64,000 nt of DNA from Actinomycetes bacterium (lineage in GTDB: Bacteria; Actinomycetota; Thermoleophilia; RBG-16-64-13): NCBI GenBank assembly GCA_024637035.1, contig JAGXFW010000015.1, forward strand, positions 62,001 through 126,000. Reading direction: 5' to 3'. Below, piece after piece: positions 33,124 through 41,712 of the stretch. The notes beneath the pieces are model-generated. The model did not search any database and was not told the DNA's origin. It saw nothing but the letters and a program-made list of their open reading frames with translations. A program made the position numbers and the translations under genes. Each line of letters starts with the position of its first letter. Position 1 is the first letter of the stretch.

Positions 33124-35028
33124 ATGCCTGACCCCCTACCACCAAGACGACCCGCCGACACGAGAGCATCGTCACCACCGTCGAGTGCATCTGATGGACT
33201 CGGTCGCGGCCTGACGCCGCCCCGCGACAGGCCGAAAGCGGAACGATCTCCGGGCTCACCTCCCGGGGAGCCATCGGCAGGATCCTCTCCCGAGGTGGAA
33301 CTCTACCAAGATCGCTACATACTGGGGCCGGTGCTCGGTCGCGGAGGCACGTGCGCCGTGTACAGAGCATGGGACCCACGTCTGCACCGACACGTGGCGA
33401 TAAAGCGCCTCGAACCTCCCATGAGCGAAGACGAGCACACCCGTGCCCGCTTCGAGAGAGAGGGTCGCGCGATAGCCCGGCTCTCCCACCCGAACCTCGT
33501 CACCCTGATAGACCGGGGCTCGTCGGAGACCGAGGACTACTTGGTCTTCGAATACGTCGAAGGGCGATCTCTGCGCGATCTGATCAAGAACACCGGCCCC
33601 CTGGAGGCGCGAGACGCCGGCCAGATCGCCGGCCAGATCGCCTCCGGCCTCGCGCACGCCCACCTGAACGGGATCGTCCACCGCGACGTGAAGCCGCAGA
33701 ACATCCTGCTCGATGCCGAGGGAAGAGCCAAGCTCACCGACTTCGGCATCGCCACAGGGGAAGAGTGGACGAAGGTCACGCGGGAGGGGTCGATCGTCGG
33801 GAGCAGCCGCTACATGTCGCCGGAGCAGGTGCAGGGCCGCCCGGTGGACCAGCGCAGCGACCTCTACTCCCTCGGTATCGTGTTCTACGAGATGGTCACC
33901 GGCGGACCTCCCTTCCAGGGTCAATCACTGGCTGAAGTCGGCCGCCAACACGTACGGGTGCCGCCGCAGCCACCGAGCGAACTGATTCCCGAGCTGTCGG
34001 CCAACGTGGAGCGAGTGATCCTGCGCTGCCTGGAGAAGCTGCCCGAGAACCGCTTCCAATCGGCGGACGAACTGGTCGGCGCGCTCGTGGGACTCGATCT
34101 ATTCCGTCAGACACGATCGGCGGGCGGCCTCATCGGCGGTCTGCGCAGGGCGCAACGCAGCACGAAGGAGCACGACGCAGAAAGCGGCGCGTGGGTGCCG
34201 CCCCCGGGGACCCAAGCCCCACCGCCACCCGTATCCGTGGCCTACATCGACATGCCTCCGAGCACATCGAGCACGCAGTCGACAGCACGGCGACGCTCTG
34301 AAGTCATGCGCGAGCGTCGCGAGCGTCGGCGCAGCGGAGTGTCGAGACGCACCTTGGGGATCGCGGGTCTTGTCGTGGTGGGACTCGTGGCCGGATGGTT
34401 CTTCCTGGCCCGTGGACCCGCGGCACCCGACCTCGTGGGCGGCTCGCTCGATAAGGCCAACACCGCGGCCGAGGAAGCCGGGCTGAGAGTAGAAGTGGTG
34501 GAGCAGGTGCTCTCGCTCGACGATGAGCCGGGCACGGTACTCGCGCAGGAACCCGCGGCCGGAGACCGGGGAGGCGGGGGTGTGATCCAGCTCACCGTGA
34601 CCCGAGAACCTATCCCCGTGAAGGTCGATACGGTCGATGACTACGACCCAGAGGGCGACGACAGCGAGCGACCCGAGCTACTGGAGCAGTTGATCGACGG
34701 CAACGACACCACGGGGTGGACGACCGAACTCTACCGCAACGCGGACTTCGGCGGACTCCCGAAGACCGGAGTAGGGATCACGTTCGTGCTCGATGCTCCA
34801 GCTACGGTGATGGAAGTGCTCGCGCACAGCACCGGATGGCTGGCCGAGGTGCAGGCAGTCGCGGGTGACGGCACGGTCACGGCGATGGGCACGCTCGACG
34901 GCCTCCAACGCCAGACACTCGCGTTCGAACAGCCGGTCTCCTCTGGGCGGATCTGGATCACACATCTCGCAGCCGGGGAGAGCGAGCGCTTCCAGGTGCA
35001 GCTCTCCGAGATCCGCTTCTACCGCTGA
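33124..35028 (+). CDS. PASTA Ser/Thr protein kinase with C-terminal discoidin-like domain
   Basis: 634 aa. A disordered Pro/Ser-rich N-terminus (1-60), then a Hanks-type kinase: P-loop LGRGGTCAVY, Lys94 in VAIK, catalytic HRDVKPQN, DFG, APE-like SPEQ. The membrane helix (TLGIAGLVVVGLVAGWFFL) is at about residues 410-430. Outside lie one PASTA domain and a beta-sandwich like the discoidin/galactose-binding fold (about 510-634). It probably senses wall or glycan ligands and controls growth. A single PASTA unit is fewer than in PknB. Confidence 0.92.
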   Translation: MPDPLPPRRPADTRASSPPSSASDGLGRGLTPPRDRPKAERSPGSPPGEPSAGSSPEVELYQDRYILGPVLGRGGTCAVYRAWDPRLHRHVAIKRLEPPMSEDEHTRARFEREGRAIARLSHPNLVTLIDRGSSETEDYLVFEYVEGRSLRDLIKNTGPLEARDAGQIAGQIASGLAHAHLNGIVHRDVKPQNILLDAEGRAKLTDFGIATGEEWTKVTREGSIVGSSRYMSPEQVQGRPVDQRSDLYSLGIVFYEMVTGGPPFQGQSLAEVGRQHVRVPPQPPSELIPELSANVERVILRCLEKLPENRFQSADELVGALVGLDLFRQTRSAGGLIGGLRRAQRSTKEHDAESGAWVPPPGTQAPPPPVSVAYIDMPPSTSSTQSTARRRSEVMRERRERRRSGVSRRTLGIAGLVVVGLVAGWFFLARGPAAPDLVGGSLDKANTAAEEAGLRVEVVEQVLSLDDEPGTVLAQEPAAGDRGGGGVIQLTVTREPIPVKVDTVDDYDPEGDDSERPELLEQLIDGNDTTGWTTELYRNADFGGLPKTGVGITFVLDAPATVMEVLAHSTGWLAEVQAVAGDGTVTAMGTLDGLQRQTLAFEQPVSSGRIWITHLAAGESERFQVQLSEIRFYR

Positions 35029-35050
35029 TCGCCGCGGCGCCCGAAGCCGG

Positions 35051-37567
35051 CTACTCCCATGCCGGAGTGAACTCACCTACAGCCGAGCGCACGTAGGGCA
35101 TCCAGGCCAAGGCGACGAGCTTCACGTCGATGTCGCTCTTGCGAGGTTTGACCGCGAACGTGTCGAGATTCTCGCTGAGGCTGTCCATCTTCGACTCGAG
35201 GGCGGCCACCTCTTCTTCGAACGTGGCGCTCAGCGCGAGCTTGTCCTTGTTCTTCGCCTCGACGGTCTCCTTGGCGCGCCCCACGTCGCCGGCTTGATCC
35301 AAGCTGCGGCCTACCCCCCGGGCCGCCGTCGTGGCTCGGCCGAGAGTGGTCGCGCTCAATGCCTTGCGCCCCGTGAACGCGCCCAACAGGGTCGCACCGA
35401 GTGAGACCACGGTCTGGAGTTTGGCGCCCTTGGCCTGTTCCTCCTCGCGGCCGACCGTCTGCTCGGCCTTGCGGATGCTCTCGTCGATCCTGGCCAGCTT
35501 CCCGGTGTACTTCTCGCGCAGCTCCTGCGTGAGCGCGTCGCGTCGCTCCCTGGCCGCCTGCTGCAGTCGCACCCGGAAGTCGCCCTCGCTCTCCCCCGGC
35601 TGGGAGATGAGCTTGAGTTCGGCGCTCTTCTTCAACTCGAGCACCTCGTTCCGGTAGAGCCAGGCCGCGAACTCCTTGTTCCACGACTTGTAGCTGTCGG
35701 CCTGGCTCGCCGAAGAGGGCAGCGGGGCGAAGGAGGCCGCGGGGTCGGGTTCGCGCTCCAGATCGTCCACGGGGATCGAGAGAGCCTCAGCTGCCGCCCA
35801 GTCCATCGACCCGACCACGTCGCGCACCGGGAGGAACACCGACACCGGCTTGCCGAACGTGCCCTCGATCTTGTCGTCGACGAAATGTACCGCGGCAGCG
35901 CCGAGAAGCGCGGGTTTGTACACGAGGTCGCCCGCGCCCCCACGGACCGGCACGAACAACTCGGTGACATCGGGGGGAAGGAGCGGCCTGGTCGCGGAGC
36001 CGGCGCCCATCGATCCCGGCGCGGCGGTCTCGGGGGTCGGGGATAGAGCAGCCGGCACCGACGGTGGCGCCGCGGCCGCCGCGCTCGCGTCCTGCGGAGC
36101 GACCGGCGCGACGGGCTGAGGGGCTGCGGCGGCGGCTGGGATCGCCGCATGCGCGGCCCTCACCGGGTCGACCAGAGTCTTGATCTGGCTGCGCGTGAGT
36201 GGTCCCCGTAGGTACGACATGGCCCAGCGCGTGTGGAAGACGACCGGCCCGTCTTCGTGCGTGTTGTACATGAGGAACACCCGGTTGCCCAGACCAGCGA
36301 GAGTCTGCTCCATGGCGCCCTTGTCGAAGCCGCCCGCGCCTGCCGCCGCGCCTTCGAGGCCCTCCAGCACTCGGGCCTTGTCGCGCTCGGTCTGGAGCCG
36401 GCCGATGAACCACGTGCCGGTGTTGGCGAGGCCCTTGTAGTCCAGATCCACGGGGTTCTGAGTCGCGAGCACGATGCCGACCCCGTACGCCCGCGCCTGC
36501 TTCAGAAGCGTGAGCAGGGGCTTCTTGGAGGGGGGCTCGGCCACGGGCGGGAAGTAGCCAAAGATCTCGTCCATGTATATGAGGGCACGCAGGCTGCTCG
36601 TGCCCGGCTGGGACCGAACCCACCCGAGGATCTCGTTCAGCAGGAGCGACACGATGAACATGCGCTCCGTGTCGGAGAGGTGGGCGATGGAGATGATCGA
36701 GACCCGGGGCTTCCCTTCGGCTGTGTACAACAGTCGCCCCACGTCGAGGGCGTCTCCCTCGAGCCAGGCCTGGAAGCTCGGGGCCGCCAGGAGGTTGTTG
36801 AGCCGCATCGCCAACTCGTTCCGCTCCTTCGGCGGGTAGAAGTTGTCGATGTCGAGCACGCCTACCTTGGTCACAGGCGGCTTCTGGATCTGGTGTATCA
36901 GCGAGCCCAGATCGAGATCGAGACCCGCGCTCCACGCTTGGTTGAACAGAGTGGAGAGGAGGATGTGCTCCCGGCTCTGAATGGGGTCGGCGTCGATGCC
37001 CAGAAGGGCGAGCAGGCTGGTGGATGCCGTGCTGACCCGATCGCGCAGCAGTTCTTCGTCCCCGAGGACGGCTGGACCTGGAGCCGAGAACGACTTCAGC
37101 ACCGAGAGAGGGAGGCCCGCGTTGCTGCCCGGAGTGTAGACGCTGAACTCCGCGGCCTCGCGAAGGCGCCGGATGCGCGCGCCGTCCTGACCCCAGTCGG
37201 CCAGCCCCTTCGTCCAGAGTTCGGCCTGTTGTTGGGCGAACTCGTCGGGTGTGAGGTTCTTGCGGGCGGCGTCGTCCTCGTTCACCCAGGGCCTGAAATC
37301 CGCTGCCTCCAGGTCGGGGAACGTCAGCAGGAGGTTTGGCAGGTCACCCTTGGGATCGATGATGATCGCGGGGATGCCGTCGATGGCGGCCTCTTCGAGA
37401 AGGCCGATACAGAGACCGGTCTTGCCGCTGCCCGTCATACCCACGCAGACGGCATGCGTCACCAGGTCCTTGGAGTCGTACAGCAAGACGTCGTCCTGCA
37501 CCTCACCCTTCGCGAGATCGTACTCGCGCCCCAGGTAGAACACGCCGAGCTTCTCGAAATCCTCCAC
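35051..37567 (-). CDS. HerA/VirB4-like ATP-binding protein with coiled-coil C-terminus
   Basis: 838 aa. Walker A is GMTGSGKTGLC near residue 42 and Walker B LIYMDEIFG near 330; a sensor segment (VLATQNPVD) follows. An Ala/Pro-rich linker (about 480-530) leads to a charged coiled-coil domain at 650-830. HerA-type ATPases translocate DNA or remodel complexes; no NurA nuclease or conjugation genes are near, so the role is open. The GTG start has GGGAGG; the longer reading by 18 residues is less likely. Confidence 0.82.
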   Translation of the reverse strand: MEDFEKLGVFYLGREYDLAKGEVQDDVLLYDSKDLVTHAVCVGMTGSGKTGLCIGLLEEAAIDGIPAIIIDPKGDLPNLLLTFPDLEAADFRPWVNEDDAARKNLTPDEFAQQQAELWTKGLADWGQDGARIRRLREAAEFSVYTPGSNAGLPLSVLKSFSAPGPAVLGDEELLRDRVSTASTSLLALLGIDADPIQSREHILLSTLFNQAWSAGLDLDLGSLIHQIQKPPVTKVGVLDIDNFYPPKERNELAMRLNNLLAAPSFQAWLEGDALDVGRLLYTAEGKPRVSIISIAHLSDTERMFIVSLLLNEILGWVRSQPGTSSLRALIYMDEIFGYFPPVAEPPSKKPLLTLLKQARAYGVGIVLATQNPVDLDYKGLANTGTWFIGRLQTERDKARVLEGLEGAAAGAGGFDKGAMEQTLAGLGNRVFLMYNTHEDGPVVFHTRWAMSYLRGPLTRSQIKTLVDPVRAAHAAIPAAAAAPQPVAPVAPQDASAAAAAPPSVPAALSPTPETAAPGSMGAGSATRPLLPPDVTELFVPVRGGAGDLVYKPALLGAAAVHFVDDKIEGTFGKPVSVFLPVRDVVGSMDWAAAEALSIPVDDLEREPDPAASFAPLPSSASQADSYKSWNKEFAAWLYRNEVLELKKSAELKLISQPGESEGDFRVRLQQAARERRDALTQELREKYTGKLARIDESIRKAEQTVGREEEQAKGAKLQTVVSLGATLLGAFTGRKALSATTLGRATTAARGVGRSLDQAGDVGRAKETVEAKNKDKLALSATFEEEVAALESKMDSLSENLDTFAVKPRKSDIDVKLVALAWMPYVRSAVGEFTPAWE

Positions 37568-37633
37568 GCCTTCCCTCCCACTCACCGTTTCGTGGCTCTT
37601 AGTCTTGCCATCGGGGCGCACCTGCGAAACGCC

Positions 37634-37764
37634 TGACCCGTCATGGCGACCTCGTCAGGGAGGGCGACCCCGTCAGTACGACCCCGCCAATGCGACCCCG
37701 TCAAGGCGACCCCGTCAAGGCGACCCCTAGTCAGTACGACCCCGTCAGTGTATCGCCGTCAAGG
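37634..37764. repeat. Degenerate 14-bp tandem repeat array
   Basis: About nine units of the form CGACCCCGTCAAGG, with variants ending GTA, ATG and GTG, run head to tail between the HerA-like gene and moxR. Two central units are identical; the others carry substitutions or short insertions. It occupies the upstream region of the moxR operon, so it may be regulatory or merely slippage-prone. Confidence 0.8.
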
Positions 37765-37827
37765 GTGGGGAACATCATGTCGATAGTAGGTATCACAGGC
37801 AACTCCAAGAGAGTGGAGCAGTCACGT

Positions 37828-38745
37828 ATGAACAAGCCTCTCGAGCGCGTCCTCGACGCCGTGGGCCGCGTCGTGCTTGGAAAAGACCAGGTGATCCGTC
37901 TTGCGATGACCACCGTCCTTGCCAAAGGGCACCTGCTTCTCGAGGATATCCCTGGCATCGGCAAGACGACGCTCGCCCTCGCCCTCGCGCGCACGCTCGG
38001 GCTGCAATTCGGCCGGATCCAGTTCACCAGCGACCTCCTCCCGGCCGACATCACCGGCACCTCCGTCTTCGACACCCGAGACCAGACCTTCACGTTCCGC
38101 CCCGGCCCCATCTTCCGGCAGGTGGTGCTGGCAGACGAGGTGAACCGAGCCACCCCTCGCACGCAGAGCGCCTTGCTAGAGGCCATGGGCGAGGGACAGG
38201 TATCGGTGGAAGGCACCACGTACCGCCTGAAGGAGCCGTTCCTCGTGGTAGCGACTCAGAACCCCATCGAACAGTACGGCACGTTCCCGTTGCCGGAGTC
38301 GCAGCTCGACCGGTTCTTCATGTCGCTTCGCATGGACTATCCCGCGAGGGGCATGGAAAAGGAGTTGCTCACGCGCCTGGATAGCCGCAAACGCCTGCAG
38401 ACGCTCATGCCCGCCATCTCGCTGCAAGAACTGCAGGACGCGCAGGAACGGGTGCGGCTCATCAAGACCTCCGACGCCCTGCTCGAGTACGTGCTGGATA
38501 TCGTGTGGGCCACTCGGCGCTCGGAGAAGCTCGTGATGGGAGTCTCCCCGCGCGGAGCCGAGGCCACGGTGTTGGCCGCGAAGGCCTGGGCTCTTCTCGC
38601 CGGCCGTGACTACTGCATACCCGAGGACGTGCAGGCCATCGCTCCGGCCGTCATGCGCCACCGTCTCGTGACGCGGGGCGAGTTCGCCAACGTAAGGCGG
38701 GAACAAGTGGTGGAGGAGCTCATCAAGACGGTGCCGATCCCCTGA
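37828..38745 (+). CDS. MoxR-family AAA+ ATPase
   Basis: 305 aa from this ATG (322 from an in-frame ATG at 37777, also possible). Walker A EDIPGIGKTTLA, Walker B VVLADEVNRA, arginine finger region SALLEAMGEGQV. MoxR ATPases act as chaperones that activate metal- or complex-bearing proteins, often with a von Willebrand protein. Here the partners are a DUF58 protein (21 bases downstream) and a transglutaminase-like membrane protein, the standard MoxR-DUF58-TgpA cluster. Confidence 0.92.
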   Translation: MNKPLERVLDAVGRVVLGKDQVIRLAMTTVLAKGHLLLEDIPGIGKTTLALALARTLGLQFGRIQFTSDLLPADITGTSVFDTRDQTFTFRPGPIFRQVVLADEVNRATPRTQSALLEAMGEGQVSVEGTTYRLKEPFLVVATQNPIEQYGTFPLPESQLDRFFMSLRMDYPARGMEKELLTRLDSRKRLQTLMPAISLQELQDAQERVRLIKTSDALLEYVLDIVWATRRSEKLVMGVSPRGAEATVLAAKAWALLAGRDYCIPEDVQAIAPAVMRHRLVTRGEFANVRREQVVEELIKTVPIP

Positions 38746-38766
38746 CCGGGAGGGGCCTCCCCGCCC

Positions 38767-39663
38767 ATGCAACGACCGATCCGCTTCAAGCGCATACGGG
38801 TGAGGATCACCCGATCCGGCTGGCTCTACATCGGCCTGACCTTGTTCGTGGGCGCAGCCGCCGTGAACTCGGCGAACAACCTCCTCTACCTGATCACCGC
38901 GGGCTTGCTGGCGCTCATGTCGCTCTCGGGCATGATCGCTCACCAGGCCTTGCGCGGCCTCGAACTCGGGGTGACCCCGCCGCGCGAATGGTTCGCCGGA
39001 CAGCAACTCGCCCTGAAGCTCACCGTGACGAACACCAGGAAGCGTCTACCTTCGTTCCTCCTCAACATCGCAGCGGGCGGCGAAGAGATGCTTCTGCCCG
39101 AAGTGCCCGCCCGTGACCAGGCCGAGGGGCTCCTTCCCTTCAGGTTCGAGCGCCGCGGCATCCACCCGCTGGGCGACGTGGTGATCACTTCGTCGTTCCC
39201 GTTCGCCTTCTTCCACCGTGGAGGCACCCTGCCCCTCGCGTGCGACGTGGTGGTGTATCCGGCGCCGCTGGTGCCTGACCGCACCGACTTCTACTCCCAC
39301 ATGGGAGCTGAGGCGGGGGTGGATTCGTGGCGGCTCGGCGTAGGGGGCGACTTCAGAGGCACCCGCGCCTACTCCGACGGCGACTCGCGCACCCGCATCA
39401 ATTGGAAGGCCTGGGCCCGCCTGGGCAGCCTGGTGGTGAACGAGTTCGAGGAGGAGTCCGCTCCCCCGCTCCTTCTCTCGCTCGACAGCGTCCCCGGGCC
39501 TACGATCGAACACCGGCTCAGCCAACTGACCGGACTCGTGCTCGAGGCCCACCGCTACGGCCGCCGCGTGGGTCTCGACCTCCCCGGACAGACCATCGAG
39601 CCCGGATCCGGCATCAATCATCGGCAGCGCCAGTTGCGGGCCTTGGCGCTCTTCCAGGGCTGA
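38767..39663 (+). CDS. DUF58 family membrane protein
   Basis: 298 aa. Two N-terminal helices (GWLYIGLTLFVGAAAVNSAN and LLYLITAGLLALMSLSGM), then a beta-rich segment and the conserved DUF58 block DFRGTRAYSDGDSRTRINWKA (about 195-215), which marks the family. It probably has a vWA-like fold at the membrane. It acts with the MoxR ATPase upstream. The next gene starts 8 bases after its stop. Confidence 0.9.
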   Translation: MQRPIRFKRIRVRITRSGWLYIGLTLFVGAAAVNSANNLLYLITAGLLALMSLSGMIAHQALRGLELGVTPPREWFAGQQLALKLTVTNTRKRLPSFLLNIAAGGEEMLLPEVPARDQAEGLLPFRFERRGIHPLGDVVITSSFPFAFFHRGGTLPLACDVVVYPAPLVPDRTDFYSHMGAEAGVDSWRLGVGGDFRGTRAYSDGDSRTRINWKAWARLGSLVVNEFEEESAPPLLLSLDSVPGPTIEHRLSQLTGLVLEAHRYGRRVGLDLPGQTIEPGSGINHRQRQLRALALFQG

Positions 39664-39671
39664 CGGGCGCG

Positions 39672-41615
39672 ATGCGAGCCGACCGCCTCAGCATCTTCTT
39701 GACCTACGGGATGGCCGCGCTGGGCGTGCTGCCGATGCTCCTCTACGTGTCACCCGTCTACGCGTTGCTGCTGGCCATTCTGGTGGGAGTAGGACTCACG
39801 TGGGACCTCACCGAGCGTCACCCGCTCTCCAGTTGGCTCATCAACATACTCGTGGTGCTGGGGCTCATCGTGGCGGTGGGGACGCCCGCCGTCGGGGGGC
39901 CGATCGCCAGGCTCCTGTCGGGGTCGGTCGTGCTGATGGGCGCCAAGCTTCTCACTCCGAAGGTCGCCCGAGACATGTTGCAGGTGATGCTCCTCAGTCT
40001 CGTGCTGCTCATCGGTTCGGCCATGATCTCGGTGAGCGCCACCTTCGGACCGCTCTTCTTGGGATACCTCGCGCTGTGCACACTGACCCTCCTTTGGCTG
40101 CCGTTCGGCACGACGCTCGGTCGTCGGATGGTCCCACGGGCCACACTGAAGAGGGTGGGGAGCGTGGGTCTGGTGCTCATGGTGGGTTGTCTGCCCTTCG
40201 TGTTGCTCTTCTTCGTCGGGCTCCCCCGCACGCAGGCCCCGATATGGCGTGGGGCGGCGAACATGGGAACCGAGGTGACCGGGTTCTCCGACAGCGTGAG
40301 TCTTGGCTCCGTGAGTCGGATAGCGCAGAGCCCCGCGATCGCGTTCCGGGCCGAGCTTCCCGAACACAAGGGCCCGTTGCTCCCTGCGCCCTACTGGCGC
40401 GGGTTGGTGCTGGAGAACGCTGACGGCTTCTCCTGGACACAGCGCGACCCGCTCCCCGAGGAGACACTCCCGCAGAGACTCGCGTCGGCTGGACCCGCAT
40501 CCCTCATCTCGCAGGTCATCTACCTCGAGCCCCATGGCGAGAAGACGCTGTTCGGTCTCGACCGGGTCGTCCGCGCCGACGACGACACCCTGGGCTCGCA
40601 GTTCGTGTACGACGGAGCGGTACAGTCGACGCGCGCCGTCACACGTCGAATGCTCTATCGCGTGTCCTCTGACACCTCTCCGTATTCAGCCGTAGCACCC
40701 AGCGCGCTGACGCTGGCCGCCAACCTCACCGTGCCGTCCGGACTCCCGCCCATCGTTGCCCAGACCGCCGGTGACGTGGTGGGTGGCGAACGAGACCCGT
40801 ATCGCATCACCCAACTGCTGCTCGACCACTTCGCGCAAGGCGACTACACGTACGCGCTGCGCAGCCCCGAAGGGGAGGGGCATCCTCTCAAGCTGTTCTT
40901 GGAGCAGAAGGTCGGGTACTGCGAGTACTTCGCCTCGACCATGGCCCTGATGCTCCGCATGGAGGGTGTGCCGGCGCGGGTGGTGGCGGGATACCTTGGA
41001 GGTGACTACAACACCGCGGGTGACTACTACCTGGTGCGCCAGCTCTCCGCGCACACCTGGGTGGAGGCGTACATCCCCGGACAGGGCTGGCTGCGCGTGG
41101 ACCCGACGCCGCCGGGCCAAGGCCCGGCGGCACCCGGGGTCGTCGAGACCCCTTCGCGCGCCTTCATGCTGCTGGACTGGGCGCGGCTGCGCTGGCAGGC
41201 TCTTGTGCTCGGGTACGATCTCGGCATGCAGACCGCGCTCTTCGCGTCGGTGGCCGCGGCGCTTGCGGCTCCACTCAAGATGCGCTTCGATGTGGACGGC
41301 CTGGGCGACATCGCCGCGCTTCTGCTGCTCGTCACAGCCCTCCTGGCCGCGGCCCTTCTCTGGCGCCGTGGTTCGAGAGAGGGCGAAGAAGCGGCGCTCT
41401 ACGCGAGACTGCTCCGCCGATTGCGTCGGCGGGGCCTCGATCGGGATCCCGCGGAGGGACCCCGGGACTTCGCGGCGCGCGCCGCTCAGGCCCTTCCCGC
41501 CGGCGCCGCCTCGATAGAAGGGATCACGGTCGTCTACCTGGACGCCCGCTATGGTGGGCGATCGGCGGACCGTGAAGTGGTACAGCGGCTCGAGCGTTCC
41601 TTGAAGGACGTCTAG
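39672..41615 (+). CDS. Transglutaminase-like membrane protein (TgpA/DUF3488 type)
   Basis: 647 aa. About six helices at the N-terminus, a periplasm-side transglutaminase-like domain with Cys in KVGYCEYFASTMALMLR, His in LSAHTWVEAYIPG and Asp in WLRVDPTPP, one more helix near 545 and a C-terminal DUF4129-like tail (LDRDPAEGPRDFAARA). It likely works as a protease or transpeptidase-like enzyme in the cell envelope with MoxR and DUF58. The long reading from 39327 overlaps DUF58 in the wrong frame and is rejected. Confidence 0.9.
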   Translation: MRADRLSIFLTYGMAALGVLPMLLYVSPVYALLLAILVGVGLTWDLTERHPLSSWLINILVVLGLIVAVGTPAVGGPIARLLSGSVVLMGAKLLTPKVARDMLQVMLLSLVLLIGSAMISVSATFGPLFLGYLALCTLTLLWLPFGTTLGRRMVPRATLKRVGSVGLVLMVGCLPFVLLFFVGLPRTQAPIWRGAANMGTEVTGFSDSVSLGSVSRIAQSPAIAFRAELPEHKGPLLPAPYWRGLVLENADGFSWTQRDPLPEETLPQRLASAGPASLISQVIYLEPHGEKTLFGLDRVVRADDDTLGSQFVYDGAVQSTRAVTRRMLYRVSSDTSPYSAVAPSALTLAANLTVPSGLPPIVAQTAGDVVGGERDPYRITQLLLDHFAQGDYTYALRSPEGEGHPLKLFLEQKVGYCEYFASTMALMLRMEGVPARVVAGYLGGDYNTAGDYYLVRQLSAHTWVEAYIPGQGWLRVDPTPPGQGPAAPGVVETPSRAFMLLDWARLRWQALVLGYDLGMQTALFASVAAALAAPLKMRFDVDGLGDIAALLLLVTALLAAALLWRRGSREGEEAALYARLLRRLRRRGLDRDPAEGPRDFAARAAQALPAGAASIEGITVVYLDARYGGRSADREVVQRLERSLKDV

Positions 41616-41627
41616 CCGCCGCTCAGG

Positions 41628-41712
41628 TGCCGCAGCCGACGCCCAGGTGCCGCGGGCAGAACCCGTCGCGGCGGCCGGAACCCCGTCGCGGCGGTCTACA
41701 CTCCGATGCCGC
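41628..41712. repeat. Three short near-tandem duplications after the transglutaminase gene
   Basis: The 97-base gap contains three pairs: CAGGTGCCGC twice, CCGTCGCGGCGG twice and CTACACYCCGATGCCG twice. The last pair overlaps the stop of the ykoDC fusion, so the true stop may have been copied. It looks like repeated slippage or local duplication. Confidence 0.7.

Noticed and set aside
37634-37764. CRISPR-like array
   Set aside because: Units are 14 bp with no spacers and no cas genes; a simple tandem repeat.
39327-39671. N-terminal extension of the transglutaminase-like protein
   Set aside because: Out-of-frame reading of DUF58; the ATG at 39672 opens the first membrane helix.
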